From positions 248,001 through 312,000 of the forward strand of contig WSYJ01000157.1 in assembly GCA_020186115.1 (NCBI GenBank): a stretch of 64,000 nucleotides of DNA, given 5' to 3'. Origin of the DNA: Histomonas meleagridis. Lineage: Eukaryota > Parabasalia > Tritrichomonadida > Dientamoebidae. Of this stretch, positions 17,458 through 28,195 are shown piece after piece. How positions within the stretch are numbered: position 1 is the first letter of the stretch; the number at the start of each line of letters is the position of its first letter. The position numbers and the translations under genes are program-made. The notes below the pieces were generated by a model. The model did not search any database. It worked only from the letters and a program-made list of their open reading frames with translations, and was not told where the DNA came from.

Positions 17458-19458
17458 ATGAGCAAAAAAAACAGAGAAAGCAACCCTTTCCAGGCAAATT
17501 GGTAGGCTTAAATAGGATATTATTAATCTTGAACAATCACTGGGGTACTACAAGAAAAAAACCCAGATACTCGAGAAAATAATAGAAGATCATGATCCCA
17601 CATTACTTCCACCAAGATCTTTTAAGGGTCAAAGGGAGTTCTATGAAAAATATTTGAGGATATTAAAATCGGTTGACGAGCCCGTAAACAAACCCATATC
17701 TTTTGAAGAACAATTATCATCTAAATCACAGAACAATTCCAATCGTTTTCCTCGATCTCGGCAATGGAGTCCCAATGTAATTATATTTTGTTTCATATTA
17801 AGAACTCTCAGAAGTAAGTGTTATGACTATCTTCGCTCCGTCATAACATTGCCATGTAAACAGACGCTGTACAATCACTTTAGCCAAATTCAAAATTCGT
17901 GGAAGGAGTGTTTAACCATATGTTCGGAAACAATCCGCATTATCAACCTATTTAGAAGAAGACATAACATTCAGTATTCTGAGAAAGTGGATATTGTTTT
18001 GGGTATAGATGCTATGTCAATGGAACCTGTTACAAAAGACATTTATGATGCAAAGAGAGGGGACAATAATGCATTTTTAATTCATTTACAACCTTTATCA
18101 TGCAAGTATAAATGTCTTCCTTTACATGTGTTACCATACAAGAAGGGCAATGCAGATGAAGATGTCAGAATTCGGCTAAGATATCTTGCTGATTTTTTAG
18201 ATGCAAATGGTTTCAATGTTCGCTGTATAGCAAGTGACGGTTATTCTGGATACTCTATAATTCATCGCGAACAGTTCAACAAGTGGTGGCCTATTTTTAG
18301 AAATAGGGGAATTGAAGATGCACTTGGGATTCTGAGAATGATAGATTGATAATTGGCGACTTCTTATATCTATTGAAAAATGCTAGAAGCAGGATATTAA
18401 ATAAACAAATCTCAATATGTACAGACGGTAAGCTAGCCTTCACCGCGCTTGATATGGAAAAAGTACTACAGCTTGGAGCTCCATTAACAGACGCGTCACC
18501 AAATAGAAGGATGAAGGATCATTATTGTTTGAAGATCTTTACTATGGAAAACTTCTTCCAATTGTTACATTCTAGCCACATTAACATGGCGTTTTACATA
18601 CTTCCGTATGCTCTATGGTCACATGCTATTCGTAATTCATCGCTGTCACCTCAAACACGACTGGATTATCTTTGTTCTTCACTTGATATTTTTGCATATC
18701 ATCCAAAAAACTTAGACAGGCTAACATCAAATGTACAACAAGTGAAATGTGGTCATGGTACGCAATATTGTTGTTCACTCAATCAATGCATTCAAATTAT
18801 GAACACATTGATTGGTGTTTTGAGAGAGTTAAGAGCAAGGTCTGATGATCTGTGTCTGGAAAGATTGGGAACACATAATGTTGAATGTCAGTTTGGTTTA
18901 ATACGTATTATGTGTCATAACGAACACAGCTGGTAAAAGATTATGAGTGCATTTTCACGTCTCACCTTAATGAATGATTTGACAACTGTGATAGGTCGAA
19001 AGATCAACATAAGAACCAGGATGAATGTAGGTGGAGTGAAACTTACTGAAAAGCAGGGCAATGTATTTGAGGAGCCACCCCAAGAGCTAACTATGGAACA
19101 AGTGTTTGAGGCTGTTAATGTCGTCATGGAGAGACAAGCTGGAAGTGAAGATATACCATTTGAAACTGCTATTGAGTTATGCCCTGACCTGGCAAAGTTT
19201 GTGATGTGGTTGAATAGAATTCATGCTAAGTGGAAGGCGACAGGTGTTAGGTTGGAAGAAACCTACCAAGGAAGTTTAATCAGCAATTGTACAATCTTAG
19301 CCAGACTCATTACATTTTGCAAACATGAGCCTATAAATGATGCAGACCTTGGAGATGAGGATACCAAAGAACAACAATCAGTAAGGTTGAAAGAAAATTT
19401 GTTATTTGAACAACCACACCTACCAGAAACGAATAATAAACGACCGTTTAAATTATAA
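17458..19458 (+). pseudogene. Decayed P-element/THAP9-like transposase
   Basis: Coding fragments at about 17475-18349, 18346-18936 and 18943-19458 read as one protein interrupted by an in-frame TAG near 17517, a frameshift at 18345-18349 and an in-frame TAA at 18934-18936. Collinear motifs suggest the RNase H-fold of P-type transposases: VLGIDAMSME (first Asp region), IASDGYSGYS (second Asp), GDFLYLLKNARSRI (the DxxHxxK-RN-like helix) and THNVECQFGLIRI (near-C-terminal Glu region, compare LExFFGxIR). The N-terminal segment is coiled coil. No THAP zinc finger was found. The codons are GC-richer than in neighbouring genes, consistent with a mobile origin. It is probably an immobile relic. The family assignment is by motif layout and is moderate. 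Confidence 0.6.
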
Positions 19459-20592
19459 ATCGGATATATCAAGCATGTTTTCACTTGTTTGAGTAACAAA
19501 GACACGATAACAGGAATAATGCTTTTTATAAACAAAATTAGAATATGAATTGAGAGTTGAAGAATAAATAAAAAAAAAAATAGACAAATTGCGATTTATT
19601 ATCTTACAAACCAACGTTGTCATCTATGATATCAACATAACTATCTAACATACTGAGGTACTAGGTGAGATATTGCATGTTCTTTTTTACTTTCCAAGTC
19701 CTTTGGTGGGTTCGACCACGTATTTGATTTCTAAAGAATGGGTGACAATAATTTCCTATGAACAAAATTCTTAGTAATTCCAAAAATAAACACTCTGTAC
19801 ATCAGTTAATTCACGAAAATTCGGTATTTTTGGAATTCCATCGTAATGTTTTGCAAAAATGTTGTATGTATATTTCAATGCACGATGAGAATTTTTAATG
19901 TTTATTTTGTACGTTAAAACAGAGATGAAAAAATTTTGCACTTTGAACAGGCAACCAAATTAACGGTCATTGAGATATAAAAATTATATATTATGGTATC
20001 ATTAGGAAATTCAAGACTTTTATCTTCAACTAAATATCCTACCATTAGAAGAAATGTTGAATCATCCCAATTAACTTAGTAAATTTTCCTTCTTGTATCT
20101 TATTATAATTTTAAACGGCTTCACCATCCGACCAGATAGACTCAAATAATAATATTGAAAAACGTTACGATAAGATTTTTATAATTTCAAGATATTTGAG
20201 TTAATGAATCATATAGACAATGGATATATGATATCAAGGAGATTTATTCAGCCATTCTGAATGAACAAATTTTGTTCGTTTTTGAGATCACGTTCAAAAA
20301 GTTGGAATTCCTCAAATGTCGAGGCACCCTAGAAAGTTTCAAATACCCACGGGCATATCTTTTTGAATTGAATTTAAGCGGGCAAAATTTTTTGAAAAAA
20401 ATCGTAAAGTACTTGTTACATCGCCAGGTTTACCTTTTTTTCTCGATCTATGATATCATATAAAATACTGATAATGATGGTACAATGTAAATACATTTAT
20501 TATCAAATTTCATAATAATTTTAAAGAATATTCTTATCATTTCAAATAAATATTTAATATTCTTTATTGAATTAGATATTTAACTAAGCCAA
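19459..20592. other. Non-coding stretch between two relics
   Basis: 1.1 kb with no supported gene. An M3-like site reading GACCGTTA on the minus strand lies at 19961-19968 with no gene downstream. TTCAAAAAGTTGGAATTC at 20288-20305 resembles the AAAAGTGNCA promoter-like motif. Probably eroded flanks of the transposon and of a lost gene. Confidence 0.35.
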
Positions 20593-22345
20593 ATGGATTT
20601 AGCTGAACTTAACAACAAGTTATAATTTTTTCACTACACATGTTTAAAGATGATGTTCCAATAATAGAGACATGTGATGAAGGTTTGAATAATCAGTCAA
20701 CATTTTTGGAAACGCTTGTTGGAATTGACAAAACGATTGGATATCCAATTTGACTGAAGAAAATTTCTTGACATCAGTTCAAAAAGTATCAAGGTTATTC
20801 GATTCAAATTTCCCTGATACGTTTAATATGATTATAAGTAAATTAAAGTGGTTGCAGAAAGTTTCCCAACGATAGAATCGAATGAATGAAAAATCATCGG
20901 ATTTATATTCAAAAACTGAAGTGTTTGGGAAACCTTTCTGCAACCACTTTAGTTTATAATGCATTATTATCAAAAAAAATGCATTTGATATTTACTTAAA
21001 TTTTTTAAAAGCACTTCAAACAAAAGAACATGAAATTAATCCAAGTATAGATAAACTAATTTTCATATTGCCAAACGTATATCTAAAATCAAAAAACAGA
21101 AAGCATATATTATAATAATGCAAATGATTGAACAAAATTTAATTGATAAAAATATCACTAAAAATTTCCAATCACATTATTTGAGTTCAGAATATAGTTG
21201 GGAAGAAAGCAAAAACGAAAATTATAATAATCCATTTATTTCAAATAACGAAGATCTTTCAACGAAAAATATTAAAGATGAATATTCTTCAAATGATATT
21301 GTAGAAATTATTCGAAATGATGAAATTGAAAAACTTCAAAAAATATCAACACAAACAAATTTTGATTTAATCAAACAATTGAACCATCGATTTTTGAAAG
21401 ATGTAATTGTCTTAATAGAGGCAACATTACCAATAGAATTTCTTTAATTGATTTTGCAGCATTTATTGGGTCAGTTAAATGTTTTAAATATTTGTTAATA
21501 ATGCTAATGTCAATGATACAGGTAAATATGCAGTTGCAGGTGGAAATGAAGAAATTATTCATTTATGTGAACAAAATCATTCATTATTTGATAATGCATA
21601 TAAAACAGCGATCGAATTTCATCGAAATGATATCTTTAAATATATTTATGAATATAAATTAGAAGAAACTAATTCATCTAAAAATCAGCTCCAAGGTTGG
21701 AGTAATATGCTAAATAATTTTAGTGTAAATGATTGAGTGCGCTTTTGTGTAATTGAAGATAACTATGAAATTTTATTATTTTTTATCGAAAAAGGAATTA
21801 ATGTTAATGATAATATTATAAATAAATCAGCAAGAAATGGAAATTTATATCTTGTTGAATATTTCCTTCAAAATAATCAAATTCCACACGACATTTTGAT
21901 TTTTGCTGTAGAATCAGAAATATTGAACTTGTGAAACATATTTTAGATAAAGGAATTGATGTTAATGGAAGAAGAATTTGTTTTAATCATTTTATATTTT
22001 AATTTAAAATATGGAAATTGTTTAAATTATTTGATACAGCACTTATAACTGCATCTGAAAATGGTTATACAGAAATAGTTAAATTACTTCTTAAACAAAA
22101 AGGAATTTATATTAATGCTCATAATATATTAATGTATAATTTAGTTTTTATTTTAATAATTTTTAATTTCAAAATAATATTTGGAAATTGTTTACATTAT
22201 TTTATACAGCACTTATGAAAGCATCTGAAAAAGGTCATACGGAAATTGTCAATTTACTTCGTGCACAAAAACGAATTGTTTTAATGCTAATGAAATTTAT
22301 TTGCTTTATATTGGTTTTATTTTAATAAAGTGGAGTTTCGAAATC
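20593..22345 (+). pseudogene. DUF3447/ankyrin pseudogene
   Basis: Family motifs appear in order but in different frames. An N-terminal helical part lies at about 20680-21060 (NALLSKKNAFDIYLNFLKAL, interrupted by a small palindromic element). The charged linker with IIRNDEIEKLQKIST is at 21118-21400, a degraded LYERC/FAAFIGSVKCFKYLL block at about 21400-21500, and YAVAGGNEEIIHLCEQNHS near 21520-21590. The helix pair NYEILLFFIEKGINVNDN follows near 21760, then spacer-separated ankyrin units at about 22030 and 22204. Multiple frameshifts and stops (for example TGA at 21736) make a functional product unlikely. Confidence 0.8.
20844..20951. mobile_element. Small palindromic element (MITE) with TA target duplication
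   Basis: AAGTGGTTGCAGAAAGTTTCCCA at the left end is matched by its inverted copy at the right end, with one extra G in the right copy; the two arms are about 24 bp. The element is about 104 bp and is flanked by TA on both sides, the target site of Tc1/mariner elements. It sits inside the N-terminal coding part of the DUF3447 pseudogene, splitting the sequence between NMIISKL and the NALLSKK segment. It is non-autonomous: its interior has no coding potential. Confidence 0.75.
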
Positions 22346-22684
22346 ATATAAACTTTTTTCTTAATCATTCAATATATAAATATATGTTTGTTATTTTATT
22401 AACACTATATTGTTATGGATGCTTTTCAGTGAAATGTTCAAAGTTTTTGTCTTATTCATATAATCTTCATATTTTATAAAAAACTAATGAATATCTTTAT
22501 GAATAAAAATAAAAATCCAATGATTTTGTTATACGAGGTTGTAGCTTTATTTAATCTAACTATTTAGAACTCATAAGTTTCCTAAACATGAGTTTCTTGA
22601 ACCCAAAACGCGAAAGGCAAAATCAATTTCAATTCAAAATTGAATGACAAAAATCCTGAATTTACAGAAAAAGCACACACTTTT
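22346..22684. other. Intergenic, nothing recognised
   Basis: 339 bp between the pseudogene and the ubiquitin-like gene. AT-rich, no coding or RNA signal. Confidence 0.35.
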
Positions 22685-23248
22685 ATGTCTGTGAAAACTA
22701 TCAAAGTATTGCTCCAAGGAATGTGTGGAACACAAACTGAATTGCAAATAAATCCACTCGACACAGTAGAAATATTGATCCCTATTGTAAAAGAAAATCA
22801 TAAAGATAATGGATCAAGAGTACTTTTTTTCCATAATGGAAGGCCTCTTAATGTCAACTTCACATTCCTCGCACAGGACATTTGCGAAAATAGCAAAATA
22901 GTATATCTAGTTCAAAAAACCATCAAAAACAAAACAAAACAAAATGATTCTTATAATCTTTTTCCTTTTGATCATATCAAAAGTCGTTTTCTTGTGGATA
23001 TGTTTCATTCATATCTTCGATCTAATGACTTGTATTACACAATAATTGATTCAAACAAAGATTCAAATTATTATTACCAAAAATTGTTAAGCCAAATGGA
23101 GAAAGAAGATCAACAATCAAAGGAAACAAGTGATGAACTTCCTTTAAACATAAATCCTGCTGAAGCAATATCAGATGAACCACTTCCAACTCTTTGGGAA
23201 GAAAAGCCAAATATCAAAAAGAATGACACAGATTCACTTGAGTCTTAA
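22685..23248 (+). CDS. Ubiquitin-like domain protein
   Basis: A 187-residue protein from the ATG at 22685; the frame is open upstream to 22640 without an ATG. Residues 1-78 look like a ubiquitin fold: strand KTIKVLLQGM, strand TELQINPLDTVEILI, helix VEILIPIVKEN, strand SRVLFFHNGRPLN (like RLIFAGKQL) and end strand SKIVYLVQK. The remainder is charged and acidic, ending DTDSLES, with no terminal di-glycine, so it is a built-in UBL and not a conjugated modifier. The role is unknown; UBL proteins often dock at the proteasome or p97. Confidence 0.65.
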   Translation: MSVKTIKVLLQGMCGTQTELQINPLDTVEILIPIVKENHKDNGSRVLFFHNGRPLNVNFTFLAQDICENSKIVYLVQKTIKNKTKQNDSYNLFPFDHIKSRFLVDMFHSYLRSNDLYYTIIDSNKDSNYYYQKLLSQMEKEDQQSKETSDELPLNINPAEAISDEPLPTLWEEKPNIKKNDTDSLES

Positions 23249-23785
23249 TGTGTATTCGTTATTCCAATGATTTACACAAAGCTATTTTTTCTTATTTATT
23301 TTAACTTGATACCAATTTTTTAAACCAAACAAGGAGCATATCATTTACCGAGATATTTTTGCTGTTGCTATTGGTACTGAGTTGTTTTTTTTCAAGAAAC
23401 AATTTCTTCAAATATAAACCATCCAATTTTTTGTAAAGCATTTAATACATCATTGAGCTTGTTGTCACAACAATTTCCTATAATTTCGATTTTTCAAGAG
23501 TCGGAATTAAAGGGATGCGATCCGATAGAAGAAAAAAATATCAGTGAATTTATTTCAATAACACATTCATCACATATGATTTAATCAAAATTGATTGCAT
23601 ATGAATATTTTCAAGATGTGGATTATACAGCGATCCTATAGCACTGGGTGGCTCGCACCATGGGATATAAATAGTAGTGGATTACCACTAAAACAAACAT
23701 CAAAATAAACGGATTTTTAATTCACTTTGTTTTTTTAAACGGCCGTTCCAAAAGAACGTTAATTTTTGTAAACGTACAAAAGTAT
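23249..23785. other. Intergenic with a palindromic M3-like site
   Basis: 537 bp without a gene. AACGGCCGTT at 23738-23747 is a perfect 10-bp palindrome. Read on the minus strand, 23737-23744 is GGCCGTTT, which fits the M3 consensus, and it lies about 40 bp before the next ATG. Confidence 0.4.
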
Positions 23786-25726
23786 ATGAAAGAAAATCAG
23801 CAAAATGATCCTTTTAAAACACAAAAAGATAAGGGAAACCAATTGGACTTTATTGATGAGCTACAGTTCCGTTTGGAAATGTCTGAAGCAAGATATCAAA
23901 ATTTACTTAAAAAATCTAAAGAAGAATATAATCAACAATATGAACACTTTTTAAAACAAATCTCAATTCTTGATGAAAAAGTCAATAAAGGAAATATGGA
24001 AATTGGCAATTTGCAAAAACAATTAAAAACTGCAAAAAAAGATCTTCAACTATCACAAATAAAATGCAAAAATCAAGATGAATCCAATAGCACACTTATA
24101 TCGAAGATTTTATCATATGCTTCTAATTACTTTAAAACATGTTTTGGATCAATTGATGAATTATTCATTTATTTGGAATCCAAACCTAATTATTATGAAA
24201 CAATAATTTCTGAAAATGAAAAGCAAAAAGAAAAAATTATTCGTAAGCTAAAAAACGAAATTACAAAGAAAAATAAAGCAAAGCAAATAATTACTAATTT
24301 GCAAAATGATCTTGAAGCATGTCAAAAAGAAAATCAATACAAAGTGCATGATATGGAAGAACAAATAGAAAAGCTAAACAATCAAATTCCTATTGTAATT
24401 CATCAAAAAGACAAAAAAATTTCTTCACTTAAGAAAAAGATCAAATCAACAGCAAAACCAAAACTTGCAATAAATAGTCAGCCAACTATTTCAATTTTAT
24501 CTTCACCTATTCAGACGAAATTTGATTTTGATAATGAGTTAAAAAAGAAAATTAAGAAACAAAAGGAACAAATTTCATTTTTAAAGAATCAAAATGAAAC
24601 AAATGAAAAAACACTAAATGAAATAATAACAAACAAACAAAATGAAATTGAACATATTTATTCTAAATTAGAAAATCAGAATCAAATAATTTCTAATTAT
24701 GAAACAAATTTACAACAAACAAAAGACAAAAATAAACTTATAAAGAAAACTTTTGAAGAATTAAAAATGCAAAACAATAATTTAACAACAAAAGTAAAGA
24801 AATTAAAATCGAAAATATATTCATTGAACACAAAAATTAATGAAATTAAATCATTAAATAATTCTTTAGAAACAGATAATAGTAATCTTAAATCAATGAA
24901 TGAAAACTTAAATCAGATAAATAAAAATCAATTAAATCAAATAAAACAAATTGAAACAGAATTAAATGAAACAAAATATTTACTTGAAACGAATGAACTT
25001 AAGCATAACGAAAAATTGGAATATGCAAATGACGAATATTTTACAATTGATTTGTTTTCACAATTTATTCCTTTAGATATAATTTCAAATATTAAACAAA
25101 TTATTTCGAATAATGAAATAAAACATTCAACAAAAATCGAATTATTAATTAAAGTTATTTGTTCATATTATAATAAACATATCGAAAATGAACAAATTGA
25201 TAAAAAGCAAATTATAGCACGAATTGAATTTTATCAAAACTTTTTACAGAAAATTTGCGAAATCATAAATACAAAAATTAATTTTGTCGAAAATATGAAT
25301 TATCAACAAAATTTAATTAATTTAATTAAAGAAATATATAAAAATTCAAACGAATATAAAGAAACAAAAATGAAATTAGATGAATCAATAAAATTCTTTA
25401 ATAAGCAACAAATGAAAATGCAAAACTTAAAAAAGCAAACAAAATATTTAGGAAAAGAAATTTTACATTTAACAAAATCTTATGAAGAAAAACAAAATGA
25501 AATAAAGTCTTTAAACATAATGTTAAAAGAAGCAAAAGAAAAACATTTAACTGTGCAACAAAAATATGAAAAATTACAAAAAGACTTTTTGGATAGAATC
25601 GAAGATGCAACAAAAAGATCATCCGAACACGATCAAAATATTATTCAAGAGTTAGAAAAGAGATGTTATGAGCAAAGAAATCAAATAGCATTGCTTTCGA
25701 ATCAAGTTTTAATGAAATGCAAATAG
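23786..25726 (+). CDS. Long coiled-coil protein
   Basis: This 646-residue protein is dominated by Lys, Glu, Gln and Asn heptads across nearly its whole length. Strong coiled coil runs about residues 15-115, 140-215, 250-405 and 510-646. A less charged helical island occurs at about 410-500 (ANDEYFTIDLFSQFIPLDII; KIELLIKVICSYYNKHI). There is no signal peptide, membrane segment, head domain or catalytic motif. Proteins of this shape act as cytoskeletal, centrosomal or golgin-type tethers; nothing here distinguishes between these. The first ATG is used. Confidence 0.7.
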   Translation: MKENQQNDPFKTQKDKGNQLDFIDELQFRLEMSEARYQNLLKKSKEEYNQQYEHFLKQISILDEKVNKGNMEIGNLQKQLKTAKKDLQLSQIKCKNQDESNSTLISKILSYASNYFKTCFGSIDELFIYLESKPNYYETIISENEKQKEKIIRKLKNEITKKNKAKQIITNLQNDLEACQKENQYKVHDMEEQIEKLNNQIPIVIHQKDKKISSLKKKIKSTAKPKLAINSQPTISILSSPIQTKFDFDNELKKKIKKQKEQISFLKNQNETNEKTLNEIITNKQNEIEHIYSKLENQNQIISNYETNLQQTKDKNKLIKKTFEELKMQNNNLTTKVKKLKSKIYSLNTKINEIKSLNNSLETDNSNLKSMNENLNQINKNQLNQIKQIETELNETKYLLETNELKHNEKLEYANDEYFTIDLFSQFIPLDIISNIKQIISNNEIKHSTKIELLIKVICSYYNKHIENEQIDKKQIIARIEFYQNFLQKICEIINTKINFVENMNYQQNLINLIKEIYKNSNEYKETKMKLDESIKFFNKQQMKMQNLKKQTKYLGKEILHLTKSYEEKQNEIKSLNIMLKEAKEKHLTVQQKYEKLQKDFLDRIEDATKRSSEHDQNIIQELEKRCYEQRNQIALLSNQVLMKCK

Positions 25727-26090
25727 TTTCAACTTGCACTATAATATTTTTATGTAAAATGTATGTTATTTAAAATTTTTAGATTCTTCATGTTTTTATA
25801 TTTCATTTTTTATCGAATGCATCCTGTAACTTGTTAGCGAACAACCATTAAAACGTTTAGATTTTTTTTGTCATTGTGCTTAATTCAGAGGAAAAAAGAT
25901 AAAAAATGATGTATTATGAAACTAAAATCAAAATGTTAACACACCACTCTACACCAAATGAATAAGTACATAAACATCTAATATTTTAATAAGACAAGAA
26001 AGCGAAAATTAATTTCCAAAAAATTGATATCATTTTACCACAAAAAATTAACGCATTTGTTTACAACAAGATTTAAGTAATATATATTTA
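25727..26090. other. Intergenic between converging genes
   Basis: 364 bp, AT-rich, probably two 3' UTRs. Nothing recognised. Confidence 0.35.
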
Positions 26091-26825
26091 TTAACAAACA
26101 AATAATTTACATGGGAAATTTTCAATGAGCGCATCTAAATTACAATAAACCGAAGGACCGTGAACAGCTTGCTGATGTCGTTTGCTTTGTCGATGCAAAT
26201 CATCATCAACATTGAAGTGCTGTTTACAGATTGGACATAATTTCATTATCTTTCTAGGTGGTAAAATTACATTATTCTTTTCTTCTGGAAACCTATACAC
26301 AAAAGGAGATGAAAGGCAGTCTTTTGCTACATGACAAATATTTAATTCTGGAAATGGAAATACATTTTTAAACACAGGTTGAAATCCAGGAGCTGCAATA
26401 ACAACCAAGTATGCTTTTGGGTTAACAGGTTTTGGAGTATCATTAATTTTTTTAAGATGTACTGCCCATGGAATTTGAGATAATTGAATAGTTGGGGCAC
26501 GCATAACTTTTTCTGCTGCAGCTAAAAGCCTTCCACCTTGCGTTCTTGGTTTTCTTATTATGTTCTGTCGTTTTTCTGTGATAATCAAATCATGTTTTTC
26601 TTGTTTTTCTTTGGATATTGATGCACCTGAAACTGCCAATGTTGTTTCTACTGCATTTTTTATATTTTCATTTGGTATGTCTACAAATATTGAAAGCCCT
26701 TTAAAAAACATTGGACTAATTATGTCAAAATTTGAAACTTCTTCTATTTTTGATGTATTCTTCGATGTTTTCTTTAACCTGGGCTTTTTTGCATTACACA
26801 AAAAAGGATCACTGCTCACTTGCAT
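26091..26825 (-). CDS. Dbf4-like regulatory subunit of Cdc7 kinase
   Basis: A 244-residue protein. The N-terminal part resembles the Dbf4 BRCT-like motif N (FFKGLSIFVDIPNENIKNAV, then a glycine-turn and HDLIITEK), followed by GRLLAAAEKVMRAPTIQLSQ, which in Dbf4 follows motif N. The middle AYLVVIAAPGFQPVFKNVFP could be motif M, which binds Cdc7. The C-terminus is a CCHH finger, C197-x2-C200-x10-H211-x5-H217, close to the C-x2-C-x9-H-x5-H Dbf4-type finger. In other eukaryotes Dbf4 activates Cdc7 to phosphorylate MCM helicase at origins. This is among the smallest plausible Dbf4 proteins. Identification rests on motif order and not on overall identity. Confidence 0.62.
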   Translation of the reverse strand: MQVSSDPFLCNAKKPRLKKTSKNTSKIEEVSNFDIISPMFFKGLSIFVDIPNENIKNAVETTLAVSGASISKEKQEKHDLIITEKRQNIIRKPRTQGGRLLAAAEKVMRAPTIQLSQIPWAVHLKKINDTPKPVNPKAYLVVIAAPGFQPVFKNVFPFPELNICHVAKDCLSSPFVYRFPEEKNNVILPPRKIMKLCPICKQHFNVDDDLHRQSKRHQQAVHGPSVYCNLDALIENFPCKLFVC

Positions 26826-27744
26826 GAAGGAGCGATCGAAGATTTTGATGCGAGGCGGGAACGATTAAAATACACACAAAAAAATGGAGTTCGTTTACTT
26901 TTTTCCGCCAATTTTTGCATTTGAAGAATTTATTCAAGAATAATGATGTTTTATAATTTAATTAATTAATTAATAAATAGATTTGTTATTCATATAAGTG
27001 GGTATTATTAGAGCTAAGTTGAATTTTTGTTTCCCTTTATAGAAAGGTTATAAATGATGAACGAAACCTTAAGGCTGGCATCTTGAAAAATAGAAATTAA
27101 GAGACACACAAGTTTTTATAAAATACTGAACAATCTTGTGAATAAATTTTGGGACAATATGAGTTTTATCATTGAGATAACACATTATTAAGATTATGTA
27201 TGTTAAGAAATAATGGATGGATCTCAGATCTGAGATCTCCCTTAAATAAAAAATGTCTTTTCGTTATTTTGTAAATTTATAACTAAACTAAAGACTTATC
27301 TGAAAAACCAAATCATTTGGATTCATAGTAAAACCCATTTTTATTACTTTGTATATTATTTCTATGTTAATTTTTTTAAGGAAAAATATTAAAAAATGAA
27401 AGCTCTGGACAAAAAATAAAAATATTATTTTGATCAAATGACCCTTTTTTGAATTATTCAAATTGATGACTTACGCAAGAAATTTGAGTTCATCTTTGGC
27501 GGTCATTCCACCGTTTGCATTTGTGGCCGTTAAGTGTGAAAGTGGAAATTAATTTTGCTTTAGAGTTCACACTCGAAGATTTAACATATAAAACCATTTT
27601 GAAATTATCAAGCAAGATGTAAATACATAAAATAAAAAATATTATAAAAATCAAAATCATCAAATTTAAGATTTAATTGTAATAATTATATCTCGTAAAA
27701 ACTCACGTCCAAATGAAAAAGATTTACTGTGGTGTCCTTATAGT
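26826..27744. other. Long intergenic stretch with an 18-bp palindrome
   Basis: 919 bp with no supported gene. GATCTCAGATCTGAGATC at 27220-27237 is a perfect 18-bp palindrome. It lies between the 5' end of the Dbf4-like gene and the 3' end of eL36. Otherwise AT-rich with no RNA-gene signal seen. Confidence 0.4.
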
Positions 27745-28011
27745 TTAATGGTGATGTTGCATATTTTCTTCTTGAATAATATTTTCAAGATATACGAGCT
27801 TGTGCATGGCACGCTTGTGTGTTCCGAGGCGCTTCTTAAGGAAGGTACGAGCACTCTTCCTTTTTTCTAATTTGATAAGATCCATTGCACGACGTTCATA
27901 AGGAGACCAGCCTGCGAGTTCATGGATGACTTCACGGACGAACTTAGCGCGCTTGCCGCTTGATCCTTTCCTCTTTGTGTTCTTTGAGACTTGCTTTTCG
28001 GCACCTGACAT
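27745..28011 (-). CDS. RPL36: 60S ribosomal protein eL36
   Basis: An 88-residue basic protein with the eL36 core: KFVREVIHELAGWSPYERRA and KKRLGTHKRAMHKLVYLENI align directly with the conserved KFVRD.I.E..GF.PYERRAMEL.K and FIKKR.GTH.RAK of eukaryotic eL36. The N-terminal extension is shorter than in animals (about 105 residues) and the C-terminus ends in three histidines. It is a structural protein of the large ribosomal subunit. The short upstream region has pyrimidine tracts (CTTCCCTTCC on the plus strand around 28048). Confidence 0.95.
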   Translation of the reverse strand: MSGAEKQVSKNTKRKGSSGKRAKFVREVIHELAGWSPYERRAMDLIKLEKRKSARTFLKKRLGTHKRAMHKLVYLENIIQEENMQHHH

Positions 28012-28195
28012 CTTCTAAAAAGGTAGGCCAAAACCGCCAAAACCGCTTCCCTTCCATCCACAAAAGGAAATTGTGATTAAATATCCACTATTTTAATGAA
28101 AAACAGATTGTATTTTAGTTAAATTATCTTCTGCATTGGTACGCTTTTTGTAAAAATCAAAAGAATCATATTATTTTGTTAATAATTTTTACAAA

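Noticed and set aside
19690-19730. GGGTTCGACCAC string resembling a tRNA T-arm
   Set aside because: No matching acceptor, D-arm or anticodon stem could be placed around it.
20272-20463. 63-residue open frame on the plus strand
   Set aside because: No family, biased composition, and lies in eroded sequence between two relics.
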